Shown: in pieces, positions 26,490 to 34,936 of the stretch
Position numbering within the stretch: position 1 is the stretch's first letter
Layout: every line of letters begins with the position of its first letter
Notes under the pieces: model-generated
Told to the model about the DNA's origin: nothing
The model's database searches: none
The model's input: only the letters and a program-made list of their open reading frames with translations
Assembly (NCBI GenBank): GCA_026393275.1
Contig: JAPLAM010000031.1
Coordinates: forward strand, 48,468 to 112,467
Reading direction: 5' to 3'
DNA length: 64,000 bases
From: Arthrobacter sp.
GTDB lineage: Bacteria; Actinomycetota; Actinomycetes; Actinomycetales; Micrococcaceae
Position numbers and translations under genes: made by a program

Positions 26490-26502
26490 GGGCCGGTTAA
26501 GG
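26481..26502. repeat. 11-bp tandem duplication across a stop codon
   Basis: GCCGGTTAAGG occurs at 26481-26491 and again at 26492-26502. The first copy contains the TAA of the antiporter gene. It looks like a slippage duplication; no function is evident. Confidence 0.6.
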
Positions 26503-26540
26503 GACTGCCACGAGGGACTGTTTGGGGGACTCCCGGACCG

Positions 26541-27116
26541 CTAAATGTTGGTGCGGTGGAAGTTCAGGTGGCTGCGGCTGGCCGTCGGGCCGCGCTGCCC
26601 CTGGTAACGGTTGCCGTACTCGCCGGAGCCGTACGGGTGCTCGGCCGCCGAGCTCAGCCGGAAGAAGCACAGCTGGCCGATCTTCATGCCTGGCCAGAGC
26701 TTGATCGGCAGGGTCGCCATGTTGGAGAGCTCCAGGGTGACGTGGCCGGAGAACCCCGGATCGATAAACCCTGCCGTCGAGTGCGTCAGCAGGCCGAGCC
26801 TGCCCAGCGAGGACTTGCCCTCGAGCCGCGCCGCGATGTCGTCCGGCAGTGTGACGGTCTCATAGGTGGAGCCCAGCACGAACTCGCCCGGGTGCAGGAT
26901 GAACGGCTCCGCCGCGTCAACCTCAACCAGCCGGGTCAGCTCGGGCTGGTCCTGGGCCGGGTCGATGTGCGCGTACTTGTGGTTGTCGAAGAGCCGGAAG
27001 AACCGGTCAATCCGCACGTCCACCGAAGACGGCTGAACCATCTCGGGGTCGAACGGCTCCAACACAATCCGTTGGGAATCGATTTCAGCACGTATGTCGC
27101 GGTCAGAGATCAGCAC
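26541..27116 (-). CDS. dcd: dCTP deaminase
   Basis: A 191-residue trimeric dUTPase-fold enzyme that deaminates dCTP and, in the actinobacterial bifunctional form, also hydrolyses the product to dUMP. The catalytic region is [20 protein letters not shown] followed by [14 protein letters not shown]; the C-terminal [13 protein letters not shown] closes over the triphosphate. Length and sequence match actinobacterial Dcd. It converges on the antiporter gene and is divergent from the tRNA. Confidence 0.95.
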   Translation of the reverse strand: MLISDRDIRAEIDSQRIVLEPFDPEMVQPSSVDVRIDRFFRLFDNHKYAHIDPAQDQPELTRLVEVDAAEPFILHPGEFVLGSTYETVTLPDDIAARLEGKSSLGRLGLLTHSTAGFIDPGFSGHVTLELSNMATLPIKLWPGMKIGQLCFFRLSSAAEHPYGSGEYGNRYQGQRGPTASRSHLNFHRTNI

Positions 27117-27288
27117 AGAATCAAAAATACCGCAGTAATTGGCGGCTGGTACGCGTGAGGCGAGTGTTACTGCTGCGACGGGGGGCCGACAAGGCCGTAG
27201 TGTCCCTGTTCTGGGAATTCCTCCGGCTGGGGTAAGGTAAATCTCGTTGTTCCGCGGGACACGGTTCAGGCTCCTGGACGGTCCCTCT

Positions 27289-27362
27289 GCGGCTGTAGCT
27301 CAATGGTAGAGCGCTAGCTTCCCAAGCTTGATACGCGGGTTCGATTCCCGTCAGCCGCTCCA
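27289..27362 (+). tRNA. tRNA-Gly (anticodon CCC)
   Basis: A 74-base cloverleaf including an encoded CCA. Acceptor GCGGCTG pairs with CAGCCGC, D-stem GCTC with GAGC, T-stem GCGGG with CCCGT around TTCGATT. The anticodon loop is TTCCCAA, giving CCC for the codon GGG. The anticodon stem (CTAGC/GCTTG) has one U-U mismatch in its second pair. A TAAGGT -10-like box is near 27232. Confidence 0.95.
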
Positions 27363-27466
27363 TCGCGTCCCCGTTCCGCTCCCGCACCACCGCGCCGCAG
27401 CCGGTTAGGTGGATACCTGTAGGGTCAGGAGTCAGGAACCTCTTCGGTTCCGCTACAGGAGCGATC

Positions 27467-27616
27467 ATGGCTGACAAATCCCCCCGTCAAGCAGCATCCA
27501 AGAAATCCGGCAAATCCATCAAGGAAAAGCGCGCGGATAAGAAGGCGGCCGCAGCGCCGCCCAGCTCCCTGGACAAGGTCACCGCCGCCAAGACGGCGAG
27601 CCCCAAAAAGAAGTGA
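27467..27616 (+). CDS. 49-residue lysine/alanine-rich basic protein
   Basis: A small gene with a strong ribosome site (AGGAG, 6 bases before the ATG). The product starts MADKSPRQAASKKSGKSIKE, continues with a KRADKKAAAA run and ends in TASPKKK; about a third of residues are Lys or Arg, with no hydrophobic core, so it is probably disordered. Its stop overlaps the next gene's GTG start (GTGA), implying coupled translation. The composition suggests nucleic-acid binding or charge neutralisation, but I do not recognise a characterised family. Confidence 0.75.
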   Translation: MADKSPRQAASKKSGKSIKEKRADKKAAAAPPSSLDKVTAAKTASPKKK

Positions 27617-28773
27617 CCGGTTCATCGAACCATCTCACCCTCGGCGTCCTCGCCACCACGCGGAAACCGGACGAGCGCCGGCTTCCCATCCATCCCGGCC
27701 ATATTGAACGCATCGCCCCGGAGCTCAGGCAGCAGCTAATCCTGGAAGAGGGTTACGGCGAACACTTCGGCGTCACGGACGCCCACCTGGCCGGCCTCGT
27801 GGGCCGGATCGCGCCGCGGGCCCGGCTCCTGGCCGAGGCCGACGTCGTCCTGTTGCCCAAGCCGCAGCCCGCCGACCTGGCCGAACTCCGCGACGGGCAG
27901 ATCCTCTGGGGCTGGCCGCACTGCGTCCAGGACAGGGAGATCACCCAGCTGGCAATCGACAAGAAGCTCACGCTCATCGCCTTCGAGGCGATGAACCACT
28001 GGGCCAGCGACGGCGGGTTCGGCCTGCACGTCTTCCACAAAAACAACGAGCTGGCCGGCTACTGCTCGGTGCTCCATGCCTTGGCTCTCACAGGTACCAC
28101 CGGCGACTACGGCCGCCGGCTGAGCGCCGTCGTGATCGGCTTCGGCGCCACCGCCCGCGGCGCCGTGACGGCCCTCAACGCCCACGGCGTCCACGACGTG
28201 CAGGTGCTGACCAGCCGCGGCGTCGCCGCAGTGGGGTCGCCGATCCACTCGGTGCGGATCGCACAGTTCGACCACGACGACAAGGCGCCATACCTCAGCG
28301 AAGTGATCACCGAACGGGGCCGGGTGCCGCTAGCGCCCTTCCTCGCAGAGAGCGACGTCGTGGTCAATTGCACCCTGCAGGATCCGAACGCGCCGCTGAC
28401 CTACCTTCGCGCCGAAGATCTGAACGCTTTCCGGCCCGGCAGCCTGATCGTGGATGTGTCCTGCGACGAGGGCATGGGCTTCAGCTGGGCGAAGACCACT
28501 ACCTTTGCCGAGCCCATGTTCACGGTGGGCGACCACATCGACTACTACGCGGTGGACCACAGCCCGTCGTACCTCTGGAACTCCGCCAGCTGGGAAATCA
28601 GCGAGGCGTTGCTGCCGTTCCTGGAGCCGGTGCTGTCCGGGCCCGCGGGCTGGGCGGGCAACGAAACGATCAGCCGCGCGATCGAAATCCGCGACGGCGT
28701 GGTGCTCAATCCGGCCGTCCTGGAGTTCCAGCACCGAGAGCCGGCCTACCCGCATCTGCCTCTGGCAGGCTAG
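27613..28773 (+). CDS. N5-(carboxyethyl)ornithine synthase-like, AlaDH/PNT family
   Basis: A 386-residue enzyme of the alanine dehydrogenase/transhydrogenase superfamily. The N-terminal domain has TTRKPDERRLPIHP and VLLPKPQPADL; the Rossmann motif VVIGFGATARGAV (about 176-188) binds NAD(P). The segment IAFEAMNHWASDGGFGLHVF resembles N5-(1-carboxyethyl)ornithine synthase, which reductively joins pyruvate to ornithine, more than true alanine dehydrogenase. The exact substrate is uncertain. The GTG start is fixed by overlap with the basic microprotein gene. Confidence 0.72.
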   Translation: MTGSSNHLTLGVLATTRKPDERRLPIHPGHIERIAPELRQQLILEEGYGEHFGVTDAHLAGLVGRIAPRARLLAEADVVLLPKPQPADLAELRDGQILWGWPHCVQDREITQLAIDKKLTLIAFEAMNHWASDGGFGLHVFHKNNELAGYCSVLHALALTGTTGDYGRRLSAVVIGFGATARGAVTALNAHGVHDVQVLTSRGVAAVGSPIHSVRIAQFDHDDKAPYLSEVITERGRVPLAPFLAESDVVVNCTLQDPNAPLTYLRAEDLNAFRPGSLIVDVSCDEGMGFSWAKTTTFAEPMFTVGDHIDYYAVDHSPSYLWNSASWEISEALLPFLEPVLSGPAGWAGNETISRAIEIRDGVVLNPAVLEFQHREPAYPHLPLAG

Positions 28774-29012
28774 CGTTTTTCGGTGCGGAGTACGGCGCTT
28801 GTACTTGTCAGCGGCAGCTACTACCTATCCCGGGTACTCGTCGGGGTGGCCGGTACCTAGGCATTGAAGCCCGGGGGTACTTGCCCTATCCTGACGGTGT
28901 TGCAGGTCAAGCAGAGGCCTGCTCGAACGATTCGACAAATCGAACGCTGCCCATCGTTGCCGCCGGGCGGCATTGGCGGCAAGTTGCGGCAAGCGTTCGG
29001 GATAGGCCAGCA

Positions 29013-29369
29013 ATGAAGCCAGCCACAAATCGTCCACACCCCGCACTGCGGACCGCCCGCCCTTTGGCTGCCGGTCGTTCCGTGTCCGCAGGAGCACGCC
29101 TCGAGGGCGCGCCGCATCCCGGACTCGGCCGCCTCGACCCGCACAGCGCCCGCCCCCGGAGCGACGACGACTACATCGGCATCCCATATTGCGAGCGCTG
29201 CGGGAGCGACGAGTTCGTGTACCTGGAGACGTTCGTCCCGGCCAAACACCACCGCGACGGATCCGTCAGCAGGTTGGGCGAGGTGACCTACTTCTGCTCC
29301 GGATGCGAGGACTATTCCGCGCACGCCGTTCCGGCATCCTGGGTGCCGCCCGGCTGGTATCTCGGTTGA
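29013..29369 (+). CDS. Zinc-ribbon hypothetical protein
   Basis: A 118-residue protein. The first 50 residues are Pro/Arg/Ala-rich and may be disordered. The C-terminal part has two CxxC pairs, YCERCGSDEFVYLETF and TYFCSGCEDYSAH, about 30 residues apart, forming a likely zinc ribbon, and ends WVPPGWYLG. The ATG at 29013 is the first plausible start, but no clear ribosome site precedes it; a later start near the zinc ribbon is possible. The 240 bases upstream hold a hairpin (TTGCCGCC/GGCGGCAA, 28957-28982) and a -10-like TATCCT near 28887. Function unknown. Confidence 0.6.
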   Translation: MKPATNRPHPALRTARPLAAGRSVSAGARLEGAPHPGLGRLDPHSARPRSDDDYIGIPYCERCGSDEFVYLETFVPAKHHRDGSVSRLGEVTYFCSGCEDYSAHAVPASWVPPGWYLG

Positions 29370-29392
29370 CAGCAACCCCGCCACCTTGCATA

Positions 29393-29440
29393 GACGTCAC
29401 CGCCGTGGCCGCATCCAAGTGCGGCCACGGCGGTGACGTC
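29393..29440. terminator. Perfect 21-bp inverted repeat between convergent genes
   Basis: The arms 29393-29413 and 29420-29440 are exact reverse complements over 21 bases, with a 6-base loop (TCCAAG). It sits between the zinc-ribbon gene stop (29369) and the putA stop (29482), so it most likely ends transcription in both directions. There is no T-tract on either side, as is common for actinobacterial hairpin terminators. Confidence 0.75.
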
Positions 29441-29481
29441 GTCTGACCCGGCCTAGGACGGGGGAGCGTCCGAAGGGCCGC

Positions 29482-32400
29482 CTAGATCAGCCCGTCCGAG
29501 AGGTGGTTGGCGGTGCCGAAGCGGTGCGCCGTGATGCTGATGGCCTGCTCGTGCAGGAACGGCAGCAGCTCCACGCGGCCGGCTTCCGTGACCGGGTGGG
29601 AGTAGACGGCCAGGTCCGGGCGGCCGCCCGTGGCCTCGGCCAGCGCCTTCACGTCCCCGCCGATCAGACGGATCCGCAGCACGGCCAGCTTCGCTGCCGC
29701 CGCCAGCCGCCCGGCGGAGGCCAGCCACTCGGCGTCGTTCTCCACCGTGGCGGCGATGCCAAGTCCGGACAGGACCGCGCGCAGCTGTGCCGGAAGCTCG
29801 ACGGCGCTGGACACCGAAAGCTCCGACCCCGCCTGCACGCCGGCCGCAACAACCCGGACCAAGCGGCCCAGCGGCTCCCCCTCGGAGAGGCGCACCGTGA
29901 CGGGCAGCGAGCGGTACCGGAAGACGTTGCGCTCGGCGCTCAGCCCGGAGACGTCCTTGGCGGTGCCGAACTCCTCGGCCCAGGCCAGGGCGTCGGAGGC
30001 CAGCGAACGCTGCAGCGGGGCCAGTTCGTCAGCGGTCAGGAAGCCCTTGGCCGCGTCCTCGATCCGGCGCACGCCGGAGTGCAGAGGCGTCTGTGCGGCC
30101 GCGCCGGTCTCGGCAGCGACGCTGGGCTTGCTGGCCCATTCGCCGAGTCCCGCGAGGTAGTTCGGCCCGCCGGCCTTGGTGCCAGCGCCCACAGCGGATT
30201 TCTTCCAGCCGCCGAAGGGCTGCCGCCGCACGATCGCCCCGGTGATGCCGCGGTTGACGTAGAGGTTGCCGGCCTGGACGCTGTCCAACCAGATGCCGAG
30301 TTCCTCGCTGTTGAGCGAGTGCAGACCCGCGGTGAGGCCGTACTCGATCTGGTTCTGGATCGCGATGGCCTCTTCGAGGGTCTCCGCGGTCATGACGCCG
30401 AGGACGGGTCCGAAGAACTCGGTGAGGTGGAAGTAGGAGCCGCGGCGAACGCCGTGGCGGACACCCGGGCTCCAGAGCTTGCCCGTGTTGTCCAGCTTCC
30501 GGGGCTCGACGGCCCAGGTCTCGCCCTCGCCGAGGGTGGTGAGGGCATTCAGGAGCTTGCCGTTGGCCGGCTCGATGATGGGGCCCATCTGGCTCGTTGG
30601 GTCTTCCGGGTAGCCGACCTTCAGGGACGTGACGGCGTCGATCAACTGGTTGTGGAAACGCTTGGACTTAGCCACCGAACCCACGAGAATTACCAGCGAG
30701 GCGGCGGAGCACTTCTGACCGGCGTGGCCGAACGCGGAGTACGCGACGTCCTTCGCCGCGAGGTCAAGATCGGCGCTGGGGGTGACGATGATGGCATTCT
30801 TGCCGCTAGTTTCGGCCAGCAGCGGCAGGTCCTTGCGGAAGGAGCGGAACAGCTCCGCCGTCTCGTAGCCGCCGGTCAGGATGACGCGGTCCACGGCGGG
30901 GTGGGCGATCAGCTGCTGCCCCAACTCACGCTCGCCGAGCTGGACCATGGTGAGCACGTCGCGGGGAACGCCGGCCTCCCAGAGGGCCTCGATCATGACG
31001 GCGCCACTGCGGCGGGCCTGTTTGGCGGGCTTGATCACGACGGCGGAGCCCGCCGCGAGTGCCGCGAGGGTGGAGCCGGCCGGGATGGCGACCGGGAAGT
31101 TCCACGGCGGCGTCACGACGGTGAGCTTCGACGGGACAAAGGAGGCACCGTCGACGTCGTCGAGCTTGCGGGCGGACTCGGCGTAGTAGTGCGCGAAGTC
31201 GACTGCCTCGCTGACCTCGGGATCGCCCTGGTCGATCGTCTTGCCGGTCTCCGAAGCCATGACCTCGAGGAGGTCGGCGCGGCGGGCTTCGAGGACGTCG
31301 CCGGCGCGGTGCAGGATCTCGGCGCGCTCGGCACCGGAGAGTGCACCCCAGGCCTTGCCCTGCTCGACGGCGGTCTCGATGACCGTGTTCAGGGTCTCGG
31401 CATCGTTGATGGTGGCGGCCTCGACCGCGGCGTTGCCCAGGGTCGAGGTCGTGACGCGGCCCAGGATGGCGCGGCCCCAGTCGCGGTTCGCGGGCAGCGA
31501 CGGATCGGTGTCCGGGGTGTTCTCGAACGAGTCACGCGGCAGCGGCGCGGCCGGGAGGGCGCGGTTCTGCAGGCGGTTCGGGGCCGGCACCTCGTCGTCG
31601 AGCTTCGCGAGGGAGGAGAGAAAGCGCTGCTTCTCACGCTCGAAGAGGTCTTCGTTCTCGCTGAGTTCGAAGACGGCGGACATGAAGTTGTCCTGGCTGG
31701 CGCCCTCTTCGAGGCGGCGGATCAGGTAGGCGATCGCGACGTCGAACTCGGCCGGGTGGACCACGGGCGTGTAGAGCAGGAGCGAACCGACGTCCTTCTT
31801 GACGGCCTCGGCCTGGCCCTGGGCCATGCCGAGCAGCATCTCGAATTCGATGCCGGACTCAACACCGCGCTGCTTGGCCAGGAGCCACGCGAAGGCGATG
31901 TCGAAGAGGTTGTGGCCGGCGACGCCGATCCGGATGTTGCGGATCCGGTCCGGGTGCAGCGAGTAGTTGATGACGCGCTTGTAGTTGGTGTCCGAGTCCT
32001 GCTTGGTGTTCCAGGTGGCCAGCGGCCAGTCGTGCAGGGAGGCCTCGACCTGTTCCATCGGCAGGTTGGCACCCTTGACGACGCGGACCTTGATGGCGGC
32101 ACCGCCGTCGGCGCGGCGGGCGGCGGCCCAGTCCTGCAAGCGGATCATGGCGGACAGGGCATCCGGGAGGTAGGCCTGCAGCACAATGCCGGCCTCGAGG
32201 TTCTTGAACTCGGGATTGTCGAGGATCCGGGTGAAGACCGCGATGGTCATGTCCAGGTCCTTGTATTCCTCCATGTCCAGGTTGATGAACTTGGCCTTCT
32301 GTCCGCCGGCGGCAAAGGACGCGGCGCGGGTGAAGAGCGGGGTGAGCTTCTCGACGACGTGCTCCACGGCCTCCTCGAAGGCCCAGACGGAGTGCGGTGC

Positions 32401-33006
32401 CACGGTGGAGGAAACCTTGATGGAAACGTAGTCCACATCGGGCCGGGCGAGCAGGGTGTGCGTGCCCTCGAGGCGGCGGGAGGCTTCGTGTTCGCCGAGC
32501 ACGGCCTCACCCAGCAGGTTCACGTTCAGCTTGATGCCGTCCTTGCGGATCTTCGCGATGGCCGGGCCCAGCTTGGCGTCGGTCGCGTCGACAATGAGGT
32601 GGCCGACCATTTCACGCAGCACCCGGCGCGCAACCGGGATGACCACCTGGGGCAGGACCGGCGCCACGGTGCCGCCGAGCTGGACTGCGCGGCGCATGTA
32701 CCAGGGCAGGAACGCCGGGACCTTCGGGGCCAGGGCGGCCAGGTTGCGCGCGGCGACCTGAAGGTCTTCGGGACGGACGACGCCGTCGACGAAGCCGACC
32801 GTGAAGTCCAGGCCGTTCGGGTCCTTCAGCACGCCGGCGAGCTGCGCGGCGGAGGCATCGACCGGCACCTTGGCGGCTTCGGTCAGCCAGCGGCGCACGA
32901 GCGCGATGCTGTCCTCGGCAAGGGCCGAGGCCTCCAGCACGGGCGAGCCTTCCGAGACGGCATCGTTGCCGGCTTCAAGCCCGGAATCCGTAGAAGTATG
33001 GGTCAT
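29482..33006 (-). CDS. putA: Bifunctional proline dehydrogenase / P5C dehydrogenase
   Basis: A 1174-residue enzyme that oxidises proline to glutamate in two steps. The FAD-linked proline dehydrogenase barrel covers about residues 100-450 (MVGHLIVDATDAKLGPAI, RVVKGANLPMEQVEAS, VAGHNLFDIAFAWLLA). The aldehyde dehydrogenase covers about 510-990 with VTPPWNFPVAIPAGSTLAAL, the general-base region LAETSGKNAII and the catalytic cysteine in GHAGQKCSAAS. A C-terminal domain of about 180 residues follows, with little recognisable catalytic character, as in long PutA proteins. There is no N-terminal ribbon-helix-helix DNA-binding domain, so regulation must come from elsewhere; a 39-bp element shared with the nearby lysR/permease promoter lies 64 bases upstream of the start. 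Confidence 0.93.
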   Translation of the reverse strand: MTHTSTDSGLEAGNDAVSEGSPVLEASALAEDSIALVRRWLTEAAKVPVDASAAQLAGVLKDPNGLDFTVGFVDGVVRPEDLQVAARNLAALAPKVPAFLPWYMRRAVQLGGTVAPVLPQVVIPVARRVLREMVGHLIVDATDAKLGPAIAKIRKDGIKLNVNLLGEAVLGEHEASRRLEGTHTLLARPDVDYVSIKVSSTVAPHSVWAFEEAVEHVVEKLTPLFTRAASFAAGGQKAKFINLDMEEYKDLDMTIAVFTRILDNPEFKNLEAGIVLQAYLPDALSAMIRLQDWAAARRADGGAAIKVRVVKGANLPMEQVEASLHDWPLATWNTKQDSDTNYKRVINYSLHPDRIRNIRIGVAGHNLFDIAFAWLLAKQRGVESGIEFEMLLGMAQGQAEAVKKDVGSLLLYTPVVHPAEFDVAIAYLIRRLEEGASQDNFMSAVFELSENEDLFEREKQRFLSSLAKLDDEVPAPNRLQNRALPAAPLPRDSFENTPDTDPSLPANRDWGRAILGRVTTSTLGNAAVEAATINDAETLNTVIETAVEQGKAWGALSGAERAEILHRAGDVLEARRADLLEVMASETGKTIDQGDPEVSEAVDFAHYYAESARKLDDVDGASFVPSKLTVVTPPWNFPVAIPAGSTLAALAAGSAVVIKPAKQARRSGAVMIEALWEAGVPRDVLTMVQLGERELGQQLIAHPAVDRVILTGGYETAELFRSFRKDLPLLAETSGKNAIIVTPSADLDLAAKDVAYSAFGHAGQKCSAASLVILVGSVAKSKRFHNQLIDAVTSLKVGYPEDPTSQMGPIIEPANGKLLNALTTLGEGETWAVEPRKLDNTGKLWSPGVRHGVRRGSYFHLTEFFGPVLGVMTAETLEEAIAIQNQIEYGLTAGLHSLNSEELGIWLDSVQAGNLYVNRGITGAIVRRQPFGGWKKSAVGAGTKAGGPNYLAGLGEWASKPSVAAETGAAAQTPLHSGVRRIEDAAKGFLTADELAPLQRSLASDALAWAEEFGTAKDVSGLSAERNVFRYRSLPVTVRLSEGEPLGRLVRVVAAGVQAGSELSVSSAVELPAQLRAVLSGLGIAATVENDAEWLASAGRLAAAAKLAVLRIRLIGGDVKALAEATGGRPDLAVYSHPVTEAGRVELLPFLHEQAISITAHRFGTANHLSDGLI

Positions 33007-33069
33007 GGCAGCACTCGTTCTTTCTCAATATGTGGACGTTTCTAGAATCAGTATGCGACCGGATTTTCA

Positions 33070-33108
33070 TAAGATAAAGCGACGTTTCCTGAGCGATACT
33101 GGTTAGAA
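33070..33108. promoter_or_regulatory. putA copy of a 39-bp element shared with the lysR/permease region
   Basis: An AT-rich stretch with AGATAAAG at the left and TTAGAA at the right aligns without gaps to 34881-34919, 27 of 39 bases identical. It is 64 bases upstream of the putA start codon. Proposed as a binding site for the LysR regulator encoded at 34937. Confidence 0.55.
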
Positions 33109-33227
33109 AAACCGATGCTTTCTGCCGCCTCCACCTCCCCGCGACCCTCCCGCATTTTTGGCACCCACCCAGCCGACCCTCCCTCACCTCGGGTGCACAT
33201 CCGGCCACCCCTCCGGCCCGTAGTGCA

Positions 33228-33278
33228 ACCGGACCTGCGGGAGCGTCCCGACAGTCACGACCGGACCTGCGGGAGCGT
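33228..33278. repeat. 19-bp direct repeats between putA and permease
   Basis: ACCGGACCTGCGGGAGCGT occurs at 33228-33246 and again, exactly, at 33260-33278, 32 bases apart. The 324-base gap around them carries no gene that I can support. Their position just downstream of the permease stop suggests an intergenic repeat family rather than an operator. Confidence 0.6.
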
Positions 33279-33330
33279 TCTGGGAGTTGCTGCGGCGCGG
33301 AACGGCACCGCCGTCGTCGTCTTCTCCCGG

Positions 33331-34794
33331 TTAGCCGATGTGGCGGTGCATCTCGACCGCTTCTTCGTGCCGCGGGCTGTCCGGGTTCATCAGGGAGTGT
33401 TTGCGGCCGTAGCCGAAGTAGATGGCCAAACCGACGACCAGCCAGACGACAAACCGGACCCACGTCTCCCAGTGCAACTGCACCATCAGGAACGCCGAGG
33501 CCAGCATGCCGAAGAGCGGAACCACCGGCATGAAGGGCAGCCGGAAGGTGCGCGGGGCGTCCGGCTTCTTGTAGCGGAAAATGATCACGGAGAGGCAGAC
33601 GACGACGAACGCGGCCAGGATGCCGATGTTCGTCAGGTCCGCGACGGCCTTGATCGGGAAGACGCCGGCCAGCACCGCCGAGGCAGCGCCCGCAATCCAC
33701 GTCACCCGCTGCGGGGTGCCGTGGCGGTCCGTCTTGGCAAACCACCCCGGCAGCAGGCCATCGCGGCTCATCGAGAACCAGACACGGGTGACGCCGAGCA
33801 GGAAGGTCAGCATCACCGTCAGAATCGACAGCACGGCAAAGACGGAAATGATCGTGGCAATCACCGGCAGGCCGGCGCCGTTGAAAGCGGAGGCGAAGCC
33901 GGCCTTGGGGTCGATGTCCTTGTAGTTCTGCATGCCGGTAAGGACCAAGGTCGCGGCGACGTAGAGCAGCATCGCGACGATCAGGGACAGGATGATCGCC
34001 TTCGGCATGTGCTTCTTCCCGTCCGTGGCCTCCTCGGCAGCCGTGCTCATGGCGTCGTAGCCGAACACTGCGAAGAACACCGTGGCGGAGCCGGCCAGCA
34101 CGGGTCCAAAGCCGCTGGGCATGAACGGGTTGTAGTTGTTGGTGTTGATGTAGAAGATGCCGAGGCCGATGATGAACAGGATCAGGACCACCTTGATGGC
34201 CACCGCCACCAGCTCGAACCGGCCGAAGGTCTTAGTGCCGCGGGAGAGAATCCACGTCACGAGCAGGCAGACGGCAATCGCGGGGATATTGACGACGCCG
34301 CCCGTCCCCTCATCGAACGTCGAGGTCATCCAGGCGGGCATTTGGAGGCCGATTCCGGCGAGGAACGCGGCGAAGTAGCCGGAAATGCCGATGGCCACCA
34401 CCGCCACGATCGCTACGTATTCCAGCAACAGGTCCCAGCCGATGAACCAGCCGAACACCTCGCCCAGCGCCACGTACCCGTAGGTGTAGGCCGAACCGGC
34501 CCGGGGAATCATGCCCGCGAATTCTGCGTAGGACAGGGCTGCCGCTGCGGACGCGAGGCCCGCGATCAGGAAGGAGACCAACACGGCGGGGCCGACGCCG
34601 GGCTCGCCCTGGCTGCCGTGGGCCACCAGGCCTGCCAGCGAGAAGATGCCGACGCCAATGATGCCGCCGACGCCGATGGCTGTCAGTTGCCACAGTCCCA
34701 GGCTCTTGAACAGGCCGCTGTGTTTGTTCTCTTCTTCAATATCATCGATGGGCTTGCGCCGCATGATCGATTTCGTCAAATCTCTGGTGCTCAT
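33331..34794 (-). CDS. APC-family amino acid permease (CAT/YfnA-like)
   Basis: A 487-residue transporter with 12 or more helices, matching the cationic amino acid transporter branch of the APC superfamily. The first helix contains AIGVGGIIGVGIF, followed by ALSYAEFAGMIPRAGSAYTYGYV and ATVFFAVFGYDAMSTAAEEA. The ATG at 34794 is preferred because GGAGG lies 5 bases upstream; a start 11 codons earlier is possible. It is divergent from the LysR gene, and its upstream region carries the element shared with putA, so proline or another glutamate-family amino acid is a reasonable substrate guess. Confidence 0.87.
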   Translation of the reverse strand: MSTRDLTKSIMRRKPIDDIEEENKHSGLFKSLGLWQLTAIGVGGIIGVGIFSLAGLVAHGSQGEPGVGPAVLVSFLIAGLASAAAALSYAEFAGMIPRAGSAYTYGYVALGEVFGWFIGWDLLLEYVAIVAVVAIGISGYFAAFLAGIGLQMPAWMTSTFDEGTGGVVNIPAIAVCLLVTWILSRGTKTFGRFELVAVAIKVVLILFIIGLGIFYINTNNYNPFMPSGFGPVLAGSATVFFAVFGYDAMSTAAEEATDGKKHMPKAIILSLIVAMLLYVAATLVLTGMQNYKDIDPKAGFASAFNGAGLPVIATIISVFAVLSILTVMLTFLLGVTRVWFSMSRDGLLPGWFAKTDRHGTPQRVTWIAGAASAVLAGVFPIKAVADLTNIGILAAFVVVCLSVIIFRYKKPDAPRTFRLPFMPVVPLFGMLASAFLMVQLHWETWVRFVVWLVVGLAIYFGYGRKHSLMNPDSPRHEEAVEMHRHIG

Positions 34795-34880
34795 CGGGGC
34801 CTCCCGCATTGAGGTGTCGCCCATCAATCCGCCCTGTGATGGGGCTTACTCGGTGACAACAGTATGCAAGCCTGATTCCG

Positions 34881-34919
34881 TTAGATAAAGTGAATTCTCC
34901 TAATCAATAACCATTAGAA
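34881..34919. promoter_or_regulatory. lysR/permease copy of the shared 39-bp element
   Basis: Aligns without gaps to 33070-33108 (27 of 39 identical), with AGATAAAG at the left end and TTAGAA at the right. It lies 87 bases upstream of the permease start and 18 bases upstream of the lysR start. A 9-base inverted repeat, GTGAATTCT (34890-34898) and AGAATTCAC (34916-34924), overlaps it only in this copy. Confidence 0.55.
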
Positions 34920-34936
34920 TTCACAAAGGAATATTG

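Noticed and set aside
27289..27362. Degenerate tRNA because of an anticodon-stem mismatch
   Set aside because: All other stems pair, conserved bases and CCA are present, and one U-U pair is tolerated in functional tRNAs.
29503..33045. An 1180-codon open frame antisense to putA
   Set aside because: High GC leaves stop-free antisense frames. It mirrors the putA codons exactly, has low-complexity Gly/Arg/Asp composition and matches no family.
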